A stretch of 64,000 bases of DNA from an uncultured Myxococcales bacterium. GTDB lineage: Bacteria; Myxococcota_A; UBA9042. Both the position numbers and the translations under genes were made by a program. The notes beneath the pieces were generated by a model. The model was not told the DNA's origin, searched no databases, and saw only the letters and a list, made by a program, of their open reading frames with translations. Shown here in pieces: positions 36,201-45,381 of this stretch (positions within the stretch are counted from its first letter, which is position 1; every line of letters begins with the position of its first letter). Location of the stretch: the NCBI GenBank assembly GCA_903929795.1, contig CAIYWC010000137.1, positions 1 through 64,000 of the forward strand. The letters run 5' to 3'.

Positions 36201-37148
36201 ATGGCCAGACGAGTCTTGATTTCAGGCGGCGCGGGGTTCGTGCCGTCGCATTTGTGCGACCGGTTCATCGCCGACGGTTGGCAGGTCCTCGCCGTCGACA
36301 ATTTCTGCACCGGTAGACAGAGCAACATTGCACATTTGCTGGGAAATCCGGCGTTCGAGCTGCTGGAGCAGGACGTGTCCGTGCCGTTCACCGTGGCCGG
36401 TCCGGTCGCGGCGGTGCTGCATTTCGCGTCGCCCGCGTCGCCCATCGACTACCTCCGGCTGCCGATTGAGACGCTGCAGGTCGGCTCGCTGGGCACGATG
36501 AATCTTCTTGAAATCGCTCGGGAAAAACAGGCGCGTTTTCTGATGGCGTCGACCTCGGAAATCTATGGCGATCCGCTGGAGCACCCGCAGCGCGAGAGCT
36601 ACCTCGGCAACGTGTCCAGCATCGGCCCGCGCAGCGTGTACGACGAGGCCAAGCGGTTCTCGGAAGCCGCCGTCATGGCCTGGCGCAGCGCGCGCGGCGT
36701 GGACACAAAAATCATACGGATTTTCAATACCTACGGTCCACGGATGAAGACCGGCGACGGCCGCGTCGTCAGCAATTTCGTCGTCCAGGCGCTGCGCGGC
36801 GAAAAGCTGACCGTGTACGGCGACGGCCTGCAGACGCGCTCGTTTTGCTACGTCAGCGATCTGGTGGACGGCATCGTGCGGGTGCTGGAGCGCGGCGACC
36901 ACATGCCGTACAACCTCGGCAATCCGGGCGAGTTCACGATGCTGGAGCTGGCGAACGAAATCTCCAAGCAAATTGGGCAGGTGGAGATCGAGTACCAGCC
37001 GCTGCCCAAAGATGACCCGACGAGGCGCAAGCCGGACATCACGCGCGCCACGACCGACCTGGGCTGGACGCCGAAAGTGCCGCTGCATGAGGGGCTGGTC
37101 GCGATGATCGCCGACCTGCGCGCGCGCCTGGCTGCGGGTGACGCCTAG
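36201..37148 (+). CDS. NAD-dependent epimerase, UDP-glucuronate decarboxylase-like
   Basis: A 315-residue extended short-chain dehydrogenase. The dinucleotide motif is GGAGFVPSH at residues 9-17, where the usual third Gly is replaced by Pro. The catalytic set is present: T118/S119 in STSEIYG, Y147 and K151 in YDEAK. RIFNTYGPRM, VYGDGLQTRSFCYVSDLVDG and the late KPDITRATTDLGW are typical of UDP-xylose synthase. It should convert UDP-glucuronate to UDP-xylose, a sugar donor for surface polysaccharides; a related UDP-glucose epimerase activity cannot be excluded. The start at 36201 excludes an upstream stretch that is translation of repeat B. A small lipoprotein gene starts immediately after its stop. 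Confidence 0.85.
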   Translation: MARRVLISGGAGFVPSHLCDRFIADGWQVLAVDNFCTGRQSNIAHLLGNPAFELLEQDVSVPFTVAGPVAAVLHFASPASPIDYLRLPIETLQVGSLGTMNLLEIAREKQARFLMASTSEIYGDPLEHPQRESYLGNVSSIGPRSVYDEAKRFSEAAVMAWRSARGVDTKIIRIFNTYGPRMKTGDGRVVSNFVVQALRGEKLTVYGDGLQTRSFCYVSDLVDGIVRVLERGDHMPYNLGNPGEFTMLELANEISKQIGQVEIEYQPLPKDDPTRRKPDITRATTDLGWTPKVPLHEGLVAMIADLRARLAAGDA

Positions 37149-37502
37149 ATGCGGCGAGTTCTGGCGCTGGCGCTGCTGACCGCCGTCTTGACAGGCTGCA
37201 AGGCACCAGAGTGTCCGCCGCTGTCCGGTCCGTGGAAAGGTTTCGAGAAATCAAGCGGTTTCGACGTAGAATGCTGCGCCCGCGACAACACGTTCGCCAA
37301 GCACGGCCATTACACCGCGTATTTTCACAAGACGCGCCACAAAGCCATGGAAGGCGTCTACGAAGACGAGGTCCGCACCGGGCTCTGGCACGCATGGAAG
37401 CGCTCCGGCACGTACGATCTCGGCGTGTGCTATGACGGCAAAGGTGCTGAAATGTGGCGCGAAAGCGACGAGGCCAAAGCCAAAGCGCGGGCCTGCCCCT
37501 GA
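37149..37502 (+). CDS. Small lipoprotein with MORN-like segment
   Basis: A 117-residue protein with lipobox LTGC (Cys about 17). The mature part has GVYEDEVRTGLWHAWKRSG and GVCYDGKG, which look like MORN/YwqK-type 'more x, less y' repeats, and four further cysteines that could pair. Its ATG touches the stop of the epimerase gene (TAG-ATG), implying translational coupling. Function unknown. It ends 2 bases from the convergent prfB stop. Confidence 0.65.
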   Translation: MRRVLALALLTAVLTGCKAPECPPLSGPWKGFEKSSGFDVECCARDNTFAKHGHYTAYFHKTRHKAMEGVYEDEVRTGLWHAWKRSGTYDLGVCYDGKGAEMWRESDEAKAKARACP

Positions 37503-37504
37503 GC

Positions 37505-38639
37505 TCAGTCGGCCTCGGCCTGGAGCGTCAGCGGGCCGTTCGCCGCCGCCAGCAGGTACGCTTTCATGAACGCGTCCAGGTCGCCATCCAGCACGCCGCG
37601 CGTGTCGGAAGTCTCGTGTGAGGTCCGCAAATCCTTGACCATTTGGTACGGCTGGAGCACGTAGCTGCGGATCTGGCTGCCGAAATTGATGCCCAGCTTG
37701 CCGGCCTCGATTTCCTCTTTCACCGCACTGCGCCGACGTTTTTCCAGATCGACAAGCCGCGCGTGCAGCATCTTCATCGCCGACGAGCGGTTCTTGTGCT
37801 GGCTGCGATCGGTCTGGCACGCCACGACGACGCCGGTTGGCATGTGCGTGATGCGGATCGCGGAATCCGTGCGGTTCACGTGCTGGCCGCCGGCGCCGGA
37901 TGCGCGGTACGTGTCGATTTTCAAGTCGGCTTCATTGATGTCGATGTTGATCGAGTCGTCTTCTTCCGGCACCACAAAGACCGAGCAAAAGCTCGTGTGG
38001 CGGCGCTTGTTGGCGTCAAACGGGCTGATGCGCACCAAGCGGTGCACGCCGTTTTCAGACTTCAACCAGCCAAACGCGTACGCGCCGTCGATGCGCAAAA
38101 CCGCATTGCGAATGCCGGCTTCCTCGCCGGGCACTTCGTCGACCAGCTCGCACTTCATGCCGTGCTTTTCCGCCCAGCGCGCGTACATGCGCATGAGCAT
38201 GGCCGCCCAGTCTGCGCTCTCGGTGCCGCCGGCGCCGGCGCTGATTTGCACAAGCGCGGGCGAACGGTCGGTCGGCGCGCTCATCGATCGGGCAAATTCC
38301 GCCTCGTCCAGCTGGGTCGTCACCTGGTCGATCTGCGCCAGCAGGTCGGGGATCAGCGACGAATCACCTTCTGATTCGGTCAGTTCCAGCATGTCACGGA
38401 CGTCTTTCACGATGCCCGACGGCACGAGCACGGAATCCACGGTCGCCTGCAGATCGCCGCGCTCCTTGGACAGCTTTTGCGCACGATCGGCGTCCAGCCA
38501 AAAGGCTGGCTCGCCGCTCAGTTTTTCCAGTTCATCGATGCGCGCAGCTTTGGCATCGACGTCAAAGATGCCTGCGCAGCGAAGCGAGGCGATCCTCAGC
38601 AGCGCTGACGCAGGACCGTACATCGGCGAACGTGGCCAT
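37505..38639 (-). CDS. prfB: Peptide chain release factor 2 (programmed +1 frameshift)
   Basis: RF2 recognises UGA and UAA stop codons. The main frame shows the RF2 set: SPF in ISPFDANKRR (codon recognition), GGQ in GAGGQHVNRTD (peptidyl-tRNA hydrolysis) and TDRSQHKNRSSAM. The start is in another frame: an ATG at 38639 opens 25 codons that end in CTT followed by an in-frame TGA and C. A +1 slip there joins the main frame at GAC and gives a full-length product of about 377 residues. Reading only the main frame would lose the true N-terminus. It is convergent with the lipoprotein gene and divergent from the duplicated barrel gene. Confidence 0.93.
38561..38574 (-). promoter_or_regulatory. prfB +1 frameshift site (CTT TGA C)
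   Basis: On the minus strand AGG-CAT-CTT-TGA-C occurs at codons 23-26. CTT-TGA-C is the known RF2 slip site; AGG three bases before CTT can act as the internal Shine-Dalgarno-like spur, though weaker than the AGGGGG of Escherichia coli. Low RF2 lets the ribosome pause at TGA and shift, so RF2 controls its own synthesis. Confidence 0.9.
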
Positions 38640-38744
38640 GACAGGTTTCCGCAATGCCGGCGAACATGCCGGGCGAGGGCGGGAGCTTAGCAGGGAATGC
38701 GCCGACCGTCACGGATTCGCGCTGTCACGCCGGTGTCATCGGGT

Positions 38745-38770
38745 TGATAATGATGTTGACAATCACTTTC
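38745..38770 (+). promoter_or_regulatory. Fur-box-like AT-rich site
   Basis: GATAATGAT followed by GTTGACAATC matches the 19-base Fur consensus at 14 of 19 positions, and stands out as an AT-rich patch in GC-rich DNA. It lies about 65-85 bases before the ATG of the duplicated barrel gene. A TTGACA that could be a -35 box overlaps it. Iron-dependent repression is a hypothesis. Confidence 0.4.
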
Positions 38771-38831
38771 AATAAGCCGAGACTGACGGTGTTGACGGAT
38801 GCTGCGACGGCAGCGGCGGGAGGAAAAGCTC

Positions 38832-39698
38832 ATGACGATCAAGGCCCTTCACGGCGCGGCGCTCCTCGCGCTCCTGCTGGCGACTCCGGCGGCCGCGCTC
38901 AACAAGCAGGGCGTCGCGACTGCGGACGAATTCACCGTCACTGAGGACGGCCAACCGCCCGCGTTCAATGCCAGCGGCTATGTGTTTGCGGGCGCGATGG
39001 TCTACAACCCGTCGTACGCGGCGCGGCCGGACAATACGGGCCACGCGCTCGGGCGGACCGGCGCGCACCTGGATCTCGATTTTTTCGGCAAGCGCGCTGG
39101 GATTACGTACGACGTCAACGTGTTCTCGGACCGCGATGGCGCCAACACACTGCGGCCGACGGAGCACGACCACATCATCGGCCTGTTGGCGCGCTGGCGG
39201 GGCTTCGATGCCGGCGGGCATTGGGAAGCGGATCTGCCGGCGGATCGGCCCGGGCTGGCGCAGTCGTACGTGGACGTGTTCGCGCGCTGGTCCTGGCGGC
39301 TGGAGCCACCGACGGCGCGCGTTGGAGCGCAGGGCTTCGTTGCGCTGGCGGGCCTTGTCGACAACCCGACTTACGCGGCGCGACCGGACCTGTCGGGGCT
39401 GGCGATGTTGCGGCTGAACGGCCACGCCGAAATCGATCTGCTCAAGCCGTGGCTCGGCGCGGCGGTGGACCTGAACGTCTTTACCGACCGATTTGCCCAC
39501 GCTGGGCTGCTGCCGAGCGAGCTGGACACGACCGTCGGCGCGGTTGTGCACGTCCGCGCGTTCGACGTCTCGCTCGTGGCTGAAAATGATCGGCCGCTCG
39601 ACCGTCCAGGGCTCCAGCAGTCCTACTTGATGACGCTGCTGAGCTATCGGTTTGACGCCCAGCGCTGGATGGTCGGTCGGCGGGGGCATGGCGCGTGA
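38832..39698 (+). CDS. Exported two-repeat beta-strand (outer-membrane) protein
   Basis: A 288-residue protein with a Sec signal (ALLALLLATPAAA-LN). The mature part is two homologous halves of about 110 residues. The first has NPSYAARPDNTG, HLDLDFFG, DVNVFSDR and DRPGLAQSYV; the second repeats them as NPTYAARPDLSG, HAEIDLLK, DLNVFTDR and DRPGLQQSYL. Strand periodicity suggests a barrel or half-barrel at the outer membrane. I know no named family. GGGAGGAAAAG precedes the ATG at 38832. The Fur-like site upstream suggests possible iron control. Confidence 0.65.
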   Translation: MTIKALHGAALLALLLATPAAALNKQGVATADEFTVTEDGQPPAFNASGYVFAGAMVYNPSYAARPDNTGHALGRTGAHLDLDFFGKRAGITYDVNVFSDRDGANTLRPTEHDHIIGLLARWRGFDAGGHWEADLPADRPGLAQSYVDVFARWSWRLEPPTARVGAQGFVALAGLVDNPTYAARPDLSGLAMLRLNGHAEIDLLKPWLGAAVDLNVFTDRFAHAGLLPSELDTTVGAVVHVRAFDVSLVAENDRPLDRPGLQQSYLMTLLSYRFDAQRWMVGRRGHGA

Positions 39699-39797
39699 GG
39701 GCTGTGGCCGCGGCACACGCTTGCACGGTCGCCGCCAATCTGTTGCACTACGCCCGCGGCCGCGTTGCCGTATGCCTTTCTCCTGCCCCAGACACGC

Positions 39798-40640
39798 ATG
39801 CCATCGCTCGAAGCTCCTGAAATTCCTCGCGGCAACATCGTGCCGATCGGCGGCGCGGAGGACAAGCTCGCCGACCGCCTGATCTTGCGCAAGCTGGTGG
39901 AGCGCGCTGGCGGGCCGCAGTCGCGCATCGCGATCATCCCAACCGCGTCGGAGCTGCCTGACACCGGCGAGCGCTACGAGAAAGTCTTCCAGGAGCTCGG
40001 TGCCAGCCACGCGCAGGCGCTGCCGTACCTGACGCGCGCGGACGCGGAGCGCAAGGACTGGCTGGAGGTGCTGAACAGCGCCACTGCCATCTTCATGACC
40101 GGCGGCAACCAGCTGCGCCTCTCGACCATCCTCGGCGGCACGGACGTCGCTCAGGCCATCCGCAAGCGCAACGCGCGCGGCGTCCACGTCGCGGGCACGT
40201 CAGCGGGCGCGGCGTTCTGCTCCGAGCACATGATCGCAGGCGGCAAAGGCGGGTCCACGCCGGTCGCCGGGCAGGTCACGCTCGCGCCCGGTCTCGGGCT
40301 CACCAACCGCATCATCGTCGACCAGCACTTCCGCGAACGCGATCGCCTCGGGCGGCTGATGGCGGCGATCGCCTACAACCCGTTCGTCGTGGGCCTGGGT
40401 CTGGACGAGAATACGGCCGCGTTCATCGATGCGGACAACGTCATCGAAGTCGTCGGCAACGGCGCGATTACCGTGATCGACGTGTCGCAGCTCGGCTGGT
40501 CCGGCATGGCGACCGCGCGCACAGGCGCGCCCGTGGGGCTCATCGGCGTGAAGCTGCACGTGTTGCCGCACGGTGCGCTGTTTTCGCTGGAGACCCGCGA
40601 AGCGACGCCGCCGGGCGTGCCGGTCAAGCGTCGCCGATAA
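39798..40640 (+). CDS. cphB: Cyanophycinase (peptidase family S51)
   Basis: About 280 residues. The order matches cyanophycinase: GNIVPIGGAEDK, IIPTASELP, FMTGGNQLRL, then the nucleophile elbow GTSAGA with Ser at about residue 135, DQHFRERDRLGRL and GLGLDENTAAF. The enzyme cuts cyanophycin (Arg-Asp storage polymer) to beta-Asp-Arg dipeptides. No cyanophycin synthetase is in the window, so it may act on imported or distant substrate, or be a related S51 peptidase. The start at 39798 matches the family N-terminus; an ATG 11 codons upstream is possible. Confidence 0.88.
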   Translation: MPSLEAPEIPRGNIVPIGGAEDKLADRLILRKLVERAGGPQSRIAIIPTASELPDTGERYEKVFQELGASHAQALPYLTRADAERKDWLEVLNSATAIFMTGGNQLRLSTILGGTDVAQAIRKRNARGVHVAGTSAGAAFCSEHMIAGGKGGSTPVAGQVTLAPGLGLTNRIIVDQHFRERDRLGRLMAAIAYNPFVVGLGLDENTAAFIDADNVIEVVGNGAITVIDVSQLGWSGMATARTGAPVGLIGVKLHVLPHGALFSLETREATPPGVPVKRRR

Positions 40641-40658
40641 CGGAGTGTGTCCCCGCCG

Positions 40659-40697
40659 CAAAAACTGCACCGCCGCCGAAGTCTCCCTCGGCGGCGG
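40659..40697 (-). terminator. Rho-independent terminator of gltA
   Basis: A perfect 10-bp stem (CCGCCGCCGA with TCGGCGGCGG, 8-base loop) is followed on the minus strand by GTTTTTG. It lies about 50 bases after the gltA stop and between convergent gltA and cyanophycinase genes. Confidence 0.75.
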
Positions 40698-40748
40698 CAC
40701 ATGCTTGTCATTTGTCTTTGACGTTTATCCAGCTAACTGGATGAACGT

Positions 40749-42029
40749 CTAGCGCTTGCTCAGCTCGACCACGTCCCGGGCGTTCTTGCCGGTGTAGATC
40801 TGCCGCGGCCGGCCGATCTTCGCCTTCCCCGCGTTGTGCTCATTCCAGTGCGCCGTCCAGCCCGGCAGGCGACCGATGGCGAACAGCACCGTGAACAGGC
40901 CGTACGGAAAGCCCAGCGCGCGGTAGATGATGCCGCTGTAGAAGTCGACATTCGGGTACAGCTTGCGGGCGACGAAGTACTCGTCTTTCAGCGCCGCTTC
41001 TTCCAGGCCCTTGGCGATGCCGAGCTGCGGGTCGTTCTTGCCCAGCTTGCCGAGCACGACGTCCGCCTGGACCTTGATGATCGTGGCGCGCGGGTCGAAA
41101 TTCTTGTAGACGCGGTGGCCAAAGCCCATCAGCCGAAAGCTGCTGTCCTTGTCCTTGGCCTGCGCGACCGCCCAGTTGACGTCGCCGCCGTGGGCCACGA
41201 TGCCGTCCAGCATCTCGATCACCGCTTGGTTGGCGCCGCCGTGCAGCGGACCCCACAGCGCCGTGATGCCGGCCGCGATGGACGCGAAATAGTCCGTCTG
41301 CGCCGAGCCGACCAACCGTACCGTCGACGTCGAACAATTCTGCTCGTGATCCGCGTGGAGAATCAGCAGCAGATCCAAAGCCTTGGCAATCTCCGGATCG
41401 CCCGCGGCGGCGTTGCCGGTGCCTTCGAACATCATGTGCAGGAAATTCGCCGAGTATGCAAGCTTCGCGTCCGGCGCGACCGCGGCCAGGCCTTTGCCTT
41501 TGCGGTAGATCGCCGCGGCGATTGTCGGAAACTGCGCCAGCAGCAGCAGCTGGCTCTTGTTCAGGCCCGCTTCCGTCACTTTTTCGTCGGCCAGGTAGGT
41601 CGAGGACAGCGAGAGCGTCGCCGCCGACAGGATCGCCATCGGGTGCGCGTCCGCCGGGAAAGCCGCGATGATGGCGTGGACGTGCGCCGGCAGCGCGCGA
41701 TGGGCCTTTTCCGCGGCCGTGAACGCCGCCAGCTCCGCCGCGTTGGGCAGCTCGCCCTTGAGCAGCAGCCAGGACACTTCCAGAAACGACACCTTGCCGG
41801 CCAGCTGCTCAATCGGATAGCCGCGGTAGCGCAGGATGCCCAGCTCGCCGTCCAGGAACGTGACCGCGCTCTCGCACGCGCCGGTGTTGCCGTAGCCCGG
41901 ATCAAACGTCACGGCGCCCGTCTTGTCGCGAAGTGCCTGAATATCCAGGCCAACTTCCTGCTCGGTGCCGACGATCACCGGCAACGGAAGGGTCTTGTCG
42001 CCAACGCGAATTTCAGCAGTGATCGACAT
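40749..42029 (-). CDS. gltA: Citrate synthase
   Basis: A 426-residue hexameric-type citrate synthase, which condenses acetyl-CoA with oxaloacetate in the TCA cycle. Conserved landmarks in order are FDPGYGNTGACESAVTFLDGE, LRYRGYPIEQLA, LHADHEQNCSTSTVRLVGS, the catalytic His in GPLHGGANQAV, the second His in MGFGHRVYKNFDPRA, and the catalytic Asp in NVDFYSG. Length and motifs are complete. The ATG at 42029 has GGAGC upstream; an upstream extension in the frame is unlike the family. A clear terminator follows the gene. The 241 bases between it and the RND operon should hold its promoter. Confidence 0.95.
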   Translation of the reverse strand: MSITAEIRVGDKTLPLPVIVGTEQEVGLDIQALRDKTGAVTFDPGYGNTGACESAVTFLDGELGILRYRGYPIEQLAGKVSFLEVSWLLLKGELPNAAELAAFTAAEKAHRALPAHVHAIIAAFPADAHPMAILSAATLSLSSTYLADEKVTEAGLNKSQLLLLAQFPTIAAAIYRKGKGLAAVAPDAKLAYSANFLHMMFEGTGNAAAGDPEIAKALDLLLILHADHEQNCSTSTVRLVGSAQTDYFASIAAGITALWGPLHGGANQAVIEMLDGIVAHGGDVNWAVAQAKDKDSSFRLMGFGHRVYKNFDPRATIIKVQADVVLGKLGKNDPQLGIAKGLEEAALKDEYFVARKLYPNVDFYSGIIYRALGFPYGLFTVLFAIGRLPGWTAHWNEHNAGKAKIGRPRQIYTGKNARDVVELSKR

Positions 42030-42270
42030 GTTTAGCTCCTGCAATGGGCCCGAAGGTCCCCTGGAAAAAGAATGGGTGGTGAACGTGGCGCCGGCAGCTC
42101 CCGGCTTGCTGTCAAGGGCACGCCAAGTGCACTTGAGATGCGGTGCGTCAAAGGGGCGCGCGTCACCCTTTTCACGCGGCCGAGACATTACAGGAAGGCC
42201 CGGGGCGAAGCAACCGCTTGCGTAACAGGGACGTCACGGAAACCGATCGCCGCGGCCGTCCCAGGCCTGG

Positions 42271-45200
42271 CTATTCGGCCGTCGCAACCGCGGGCATTGT
42301 CGGCACGGCATCGGCGTGCATCGGCTTTTTCTTGGCCCAGCGCCCCAGCGCCAGATACACCACCGGCGTCGTGTAGAGCGTCAACAGCTGCGACGCCAGC
42401 AGCCCGCCGACAATCGTGATGCCCAGCGGGCGCCGCAGCTCCGAGCCCACGCCGGTGCCAAACGCCAGCGGCAGCGCGCCGAGCAGCGCCGCCATCGTCG
42501 TCATCAGGATTGGCCGAAACCGCAGCAGACAAGCTTCCTCAATCGCGGCCAGCGGCGTCATGCCGTGGCGTTCGCGCTCGATGGCGAAATCGATCAGCAA
42601 GATCGCGTTTTTCTTGACGATTCCGATCAGCAGCAGCAGGCCAATCAGGCCGATGATGCTGAGATCCAGCTTGAACCAGCCCAGCGCCGCGATGGCGCCG
42701 ATGCCCGCCGACGGCAGCGTGGACAGGATCGTCACCGGGTGGATGTAGCTCTCGTACAGCATCCCCAGGACGATGTAGACGATGATGAGCGCCACCAGGA
42801 TCAGCATCGGCTGCGTCGCGAGCGAGGCGGTGAAGGCTTGGGCAGTCCCTTGAAAATCCGCGTGAATTCCCGGCGGCAAGCGCAGCTCGCGCTCCGAGCG
42901 GTGGATCTCATCGATGGCCTGACCCAGCGACACGCCGGGCGCGACGTTGAAAGAAATCGTCACCGACGGGAACTGGCCGTTGTGGTTCACCGCCAGCGCC
43001 GACGCCGACGACGAAAACTTGGCGATCGCCCGCAGCGGCACCTGCGCGCCGGAAGCCGAGCTCACGAAGATCCGGTCCAGCGAATCTGGGCTCTGGCGCA
43101 GCTTCGGCGGCACTTCCATCACGACGCGGTACTGGTTGCGCTGCGTGTACATCGTGGCGATTTGCCGCTGGCCGTAGGCGTCGTACAGCGCGTTGTCGAT
43201 GTCCGCCGGCGTAATGCCCAGCCGCGCCGCCGTGTCGCGGTCGATCTTGACGTCCAGCTGCAAGCCCGCGTCCTGCTGGTCGCTGGCGATGTCCTTCAAC
43301 TGTTTGAGTTTTTGCATGTTTTCCATCATGCGCGGCACCCACAGCCGCAGCTCGTCCAGATCCGCGTCCTGGACCGTGTACTGGTATTGCGTTCGCGCCG
43401 CCCGCCCGCCGACGCGCACGTCCTGCGCCGCCTGCATGTAGGTCATCAGCCCGGGCAGCCGTCCGACCACCGGCCGTAGCTTGTTGACGATGTCATCGGC
43501 CGAGAGCTTACGCGGCGGCATCGACTTCAGCATGATGAACGCCGAGCCCGTGTTCGACGTACCCGCCGACGGCCCGGCGCCGATGAACGCCACGACGTGC
43601 TCCAGGTCCGGATCGCCCACCAGCACCTTGTTCAGCGCCTCCTGCCGCGCCTTCATCGACGGGAACGACGCGTCCTGCGCCGCCTGCACCGTCGCGGTAA
43701 TCAGCCCGGTATCCTGCTGCGGAAACAAGCCCTTGGGCACGTCCATGAACAGCTTGACGTTGAGCGCGATCGTCAGCAGCGTCGCCACCAGCGTCAAAAC
43801 CCGGTGGCGCAGCACAAAGCGCAGCCCGCGCGCGTACAGGCCCAGCAGCGCGTTGAAGCCGCCTTCCGCGATGCGCGACAGCCGGTTGGGCTGCTCCTCG
43901 GCGTGCGGCCGCAGCATCCGCGCGCACATCATGGGCGTCAGCGTCAGCGAGATCAGCCCGGACATCGCGACCGCCACGCTCAGCGTCACCGCGAATTCCC
44001 GGAACAGCCGGCCGACGATGCCGCCCATCAGCAAAATTGGAATAAAAACAGCGAGGAGCGACGCGGTGATCGAGACGATCGTGAAGCCAATTTCCTTGGC
44101 GCCGCGCAGCGCAGCGTCCATCGGCGACAGGCCGCGTTCGATGCCGCGTGCGATGTTTTCCGTGACGACGATGGCGTCATCGACAACAAAGCCGGTCGAG
44201 ATGGTCAGCGCCATCAGCGACAGGTTGTCGACGCTGTAGTCCAGCAAATACATGATGCCAAACGTGGACATGAGCGACAGCGGTACCGCGACCGAGGGGA
44301 TGAGCGTCGCCCGCCAGGAGCGCAGGAACACGAACACGACGCCGATGACCAGGAACACGCTGAGCACGAGCGTGCGGCCGACGTCGTTCACCGATTCGCG
44401 AATCGTCTGCGTGCGGTCCATGGCCATCTGCATGTGGATCGCCGGCGAGATCGACGTCGCGAGCTGCGGCAGCATCTGTTTGATGCGCTCGTTCGTCGCC
44501 AGAATATTCGCGCCGGGCTGCTTGCGAATCACCAGCAAGACCGAACGCTTGCCGTCCACCCAGGCGGCTGCACGGTCGTTCTCCACGTCGTCAAAAACCC
44601 GCGCCACGTGGTCCAGCCGCGCGCCGCCTGGCCCATCCGAGGCGATGATCAGCGGCTCGTACGCCCGCGCGCCCCAGAGCTGGTCGTTGGCGCCCACCGT
44701 CGGCGCCTGCAGGTTGCCCACCAGGTTGCCCTTGGGCGAGTCCACCGTCGCCCCGGCGATCGTCGCGCGCACATCCTCGGCGCCAATTTGCATCGACGCC
44801 AGCTGCGCGGGATCGACCTGGACACGCACCGCGGGCTGCTGACCGCCGCCGACAAACACCTGGCCAACGCCTGGAATCTGCGCCACTTTCTGCGCCAGCA
44901 CGTTGTTCGCCGCGTCAAACACGTCGGCCAGCCGCAGCGTGTCCGACGTCAGCGCGACGATCATGATCGGCGTGTCGCCCGGGTTCACTTTCTGGTAGCT
45001 CGGCCGCGACGGCATGTTCGGCGGCAGTTCACCTCCCGCCGCGGCGATCGCCGCCTGGACGTCGCGCGCCGCGGCATCGACGTTGCGATCCAAGTCAAAC
45101 TGCAGCGTAATCGAGGTGTTGCCGAGCGTGCTCGTCGACGTCATCTCGGTCACGCCGGCGATCCGGCCAAAACGCCGCTCCAGCGGGGTCGCCACCGACG

Positions 45201-45381
45201 ACGCCATGGTTTCCGGACTGCCGCCCGGCAGCGCCGCGCGCACCTGAATCGTCGGAAAATCGACGTGAGGCAGCGGCGCCACGGGCAGCTTGGTCAACGC
45301 CAGCGAGCCGGCCAGCATCAGCGCCGCCGCCAGCAGCGTGGTCGCGACCGGCCGGTGGATGAACGGCGCGGAGATGTTCAC
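42271..45381 (-). CDS. mdtC: RND multidrug pump, MdtC-like
   Basis: A 1036-residue HAE1-type inner-membrane proton antiporter. MNISAPFIHRPVATTLL and LPVAPLPHVDFPTIQVRAALPG resemble MdtC-type subunits. The helix-4 motif GFVVDDAIVVTENI contains the paired Asp used for proton relay, and PLFPQQDTGLITATVQ is the usual second porter start. Together with the neighbouring pump gene it likely forms a mixed trimer as in MdtB2C. It begins with GTG overlapping the stop of mdtB (GTGA). It is the last pump gene of the operon. Confidence 0.88.
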   Translation of the reverse strand: MNISAPFIHRPVATTLLAAALMLAGSLALTKLPVAPLPHVDFPTIQVRAALPGGSPETMASSVATPLERRFGRIAGVTEMTSTSTLGNTSITLQFDLDRNVDAAARDVQAAIAAAGGELPPNMPSRPSYQKVNPGDTPIMIVALTSDTLRLADVFDAANNVLAQKVAQIPGVGQVFVGGGQQPAVRVQVDPAQLASMQIGAEDVRATIAGATVDSPKGNLVGNLQAPTVGANDQLWGARAYEPLIIASDGPGGARLDHVARVFDDVENDRAAAWVDGKRSVLLVIRKQPGANILATNERIKQMLPQLATSISPAIHMQMAMDRTQTIRESVNDVGRTLVLSVFLVIGVVFVFLRSWRATLIPSVAVPLSLMSTFGIMYLLDYSVDNLSLMALTISTGFVVDDAIVVTENIARGIERGLSPMDAALRGAKEIGFTIVSITASLLAVFIPILLMGGIVGRLFREFAVTLSVAVAMSGLISLTLTPMMCARMLRPHAEEQPNRLSRIAEGGFNALLGLYARGLRFVLRHRVLTLVATLLTIALNVKLFMDVPKGLFPQQDTGLITATVQAAQDASFPSMKARQEALNKVLVGDPDLEHVVAFIGAGPSAGTSNTGSAFIMLKSMPPRKLSADDIVNKLRPVVGRLPGLMTYMQAAQDVRVGGRAARTQYQYTVQDADLDELRLWVPRMMENMQKLKQLKDIASDQQDAGLQLDVKIDRDTAARLGITPADIDNALYDAYGQRQIATMYTQRNQYRVVMEVPPKLRQSPDSLDRIFVSSASGAQVPLRAIAKFSSSASALAVNHNGQFPSVTISFNVAPGVSLGQAIDEIHRSERELRLPPGIHADFQGTAQAFTASLATQPMLILVALIIVYIVLGMLYESYIHPVTILSTLPSAGIGAIAALGWFKLDLSIIGLIGLLLLIGIVKKNAILLIDFAIERERHGMTPLAAIEEACLLRFRPILMTTMAALLGALPLAFGTGVGSELRRPLGITIVGGLLASQLLTLYTTPVVYLALGRWAKKKPMHADAVPTMPAVATAE

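Noticed and set aside
38562..38623. prfB starting in the main frame upstream of the frameshift site
   Set aside because: The main-frame residues before GAC do not resemble RF2, whereas the other frame supplies an ATG and the CTT-TGA-C site.
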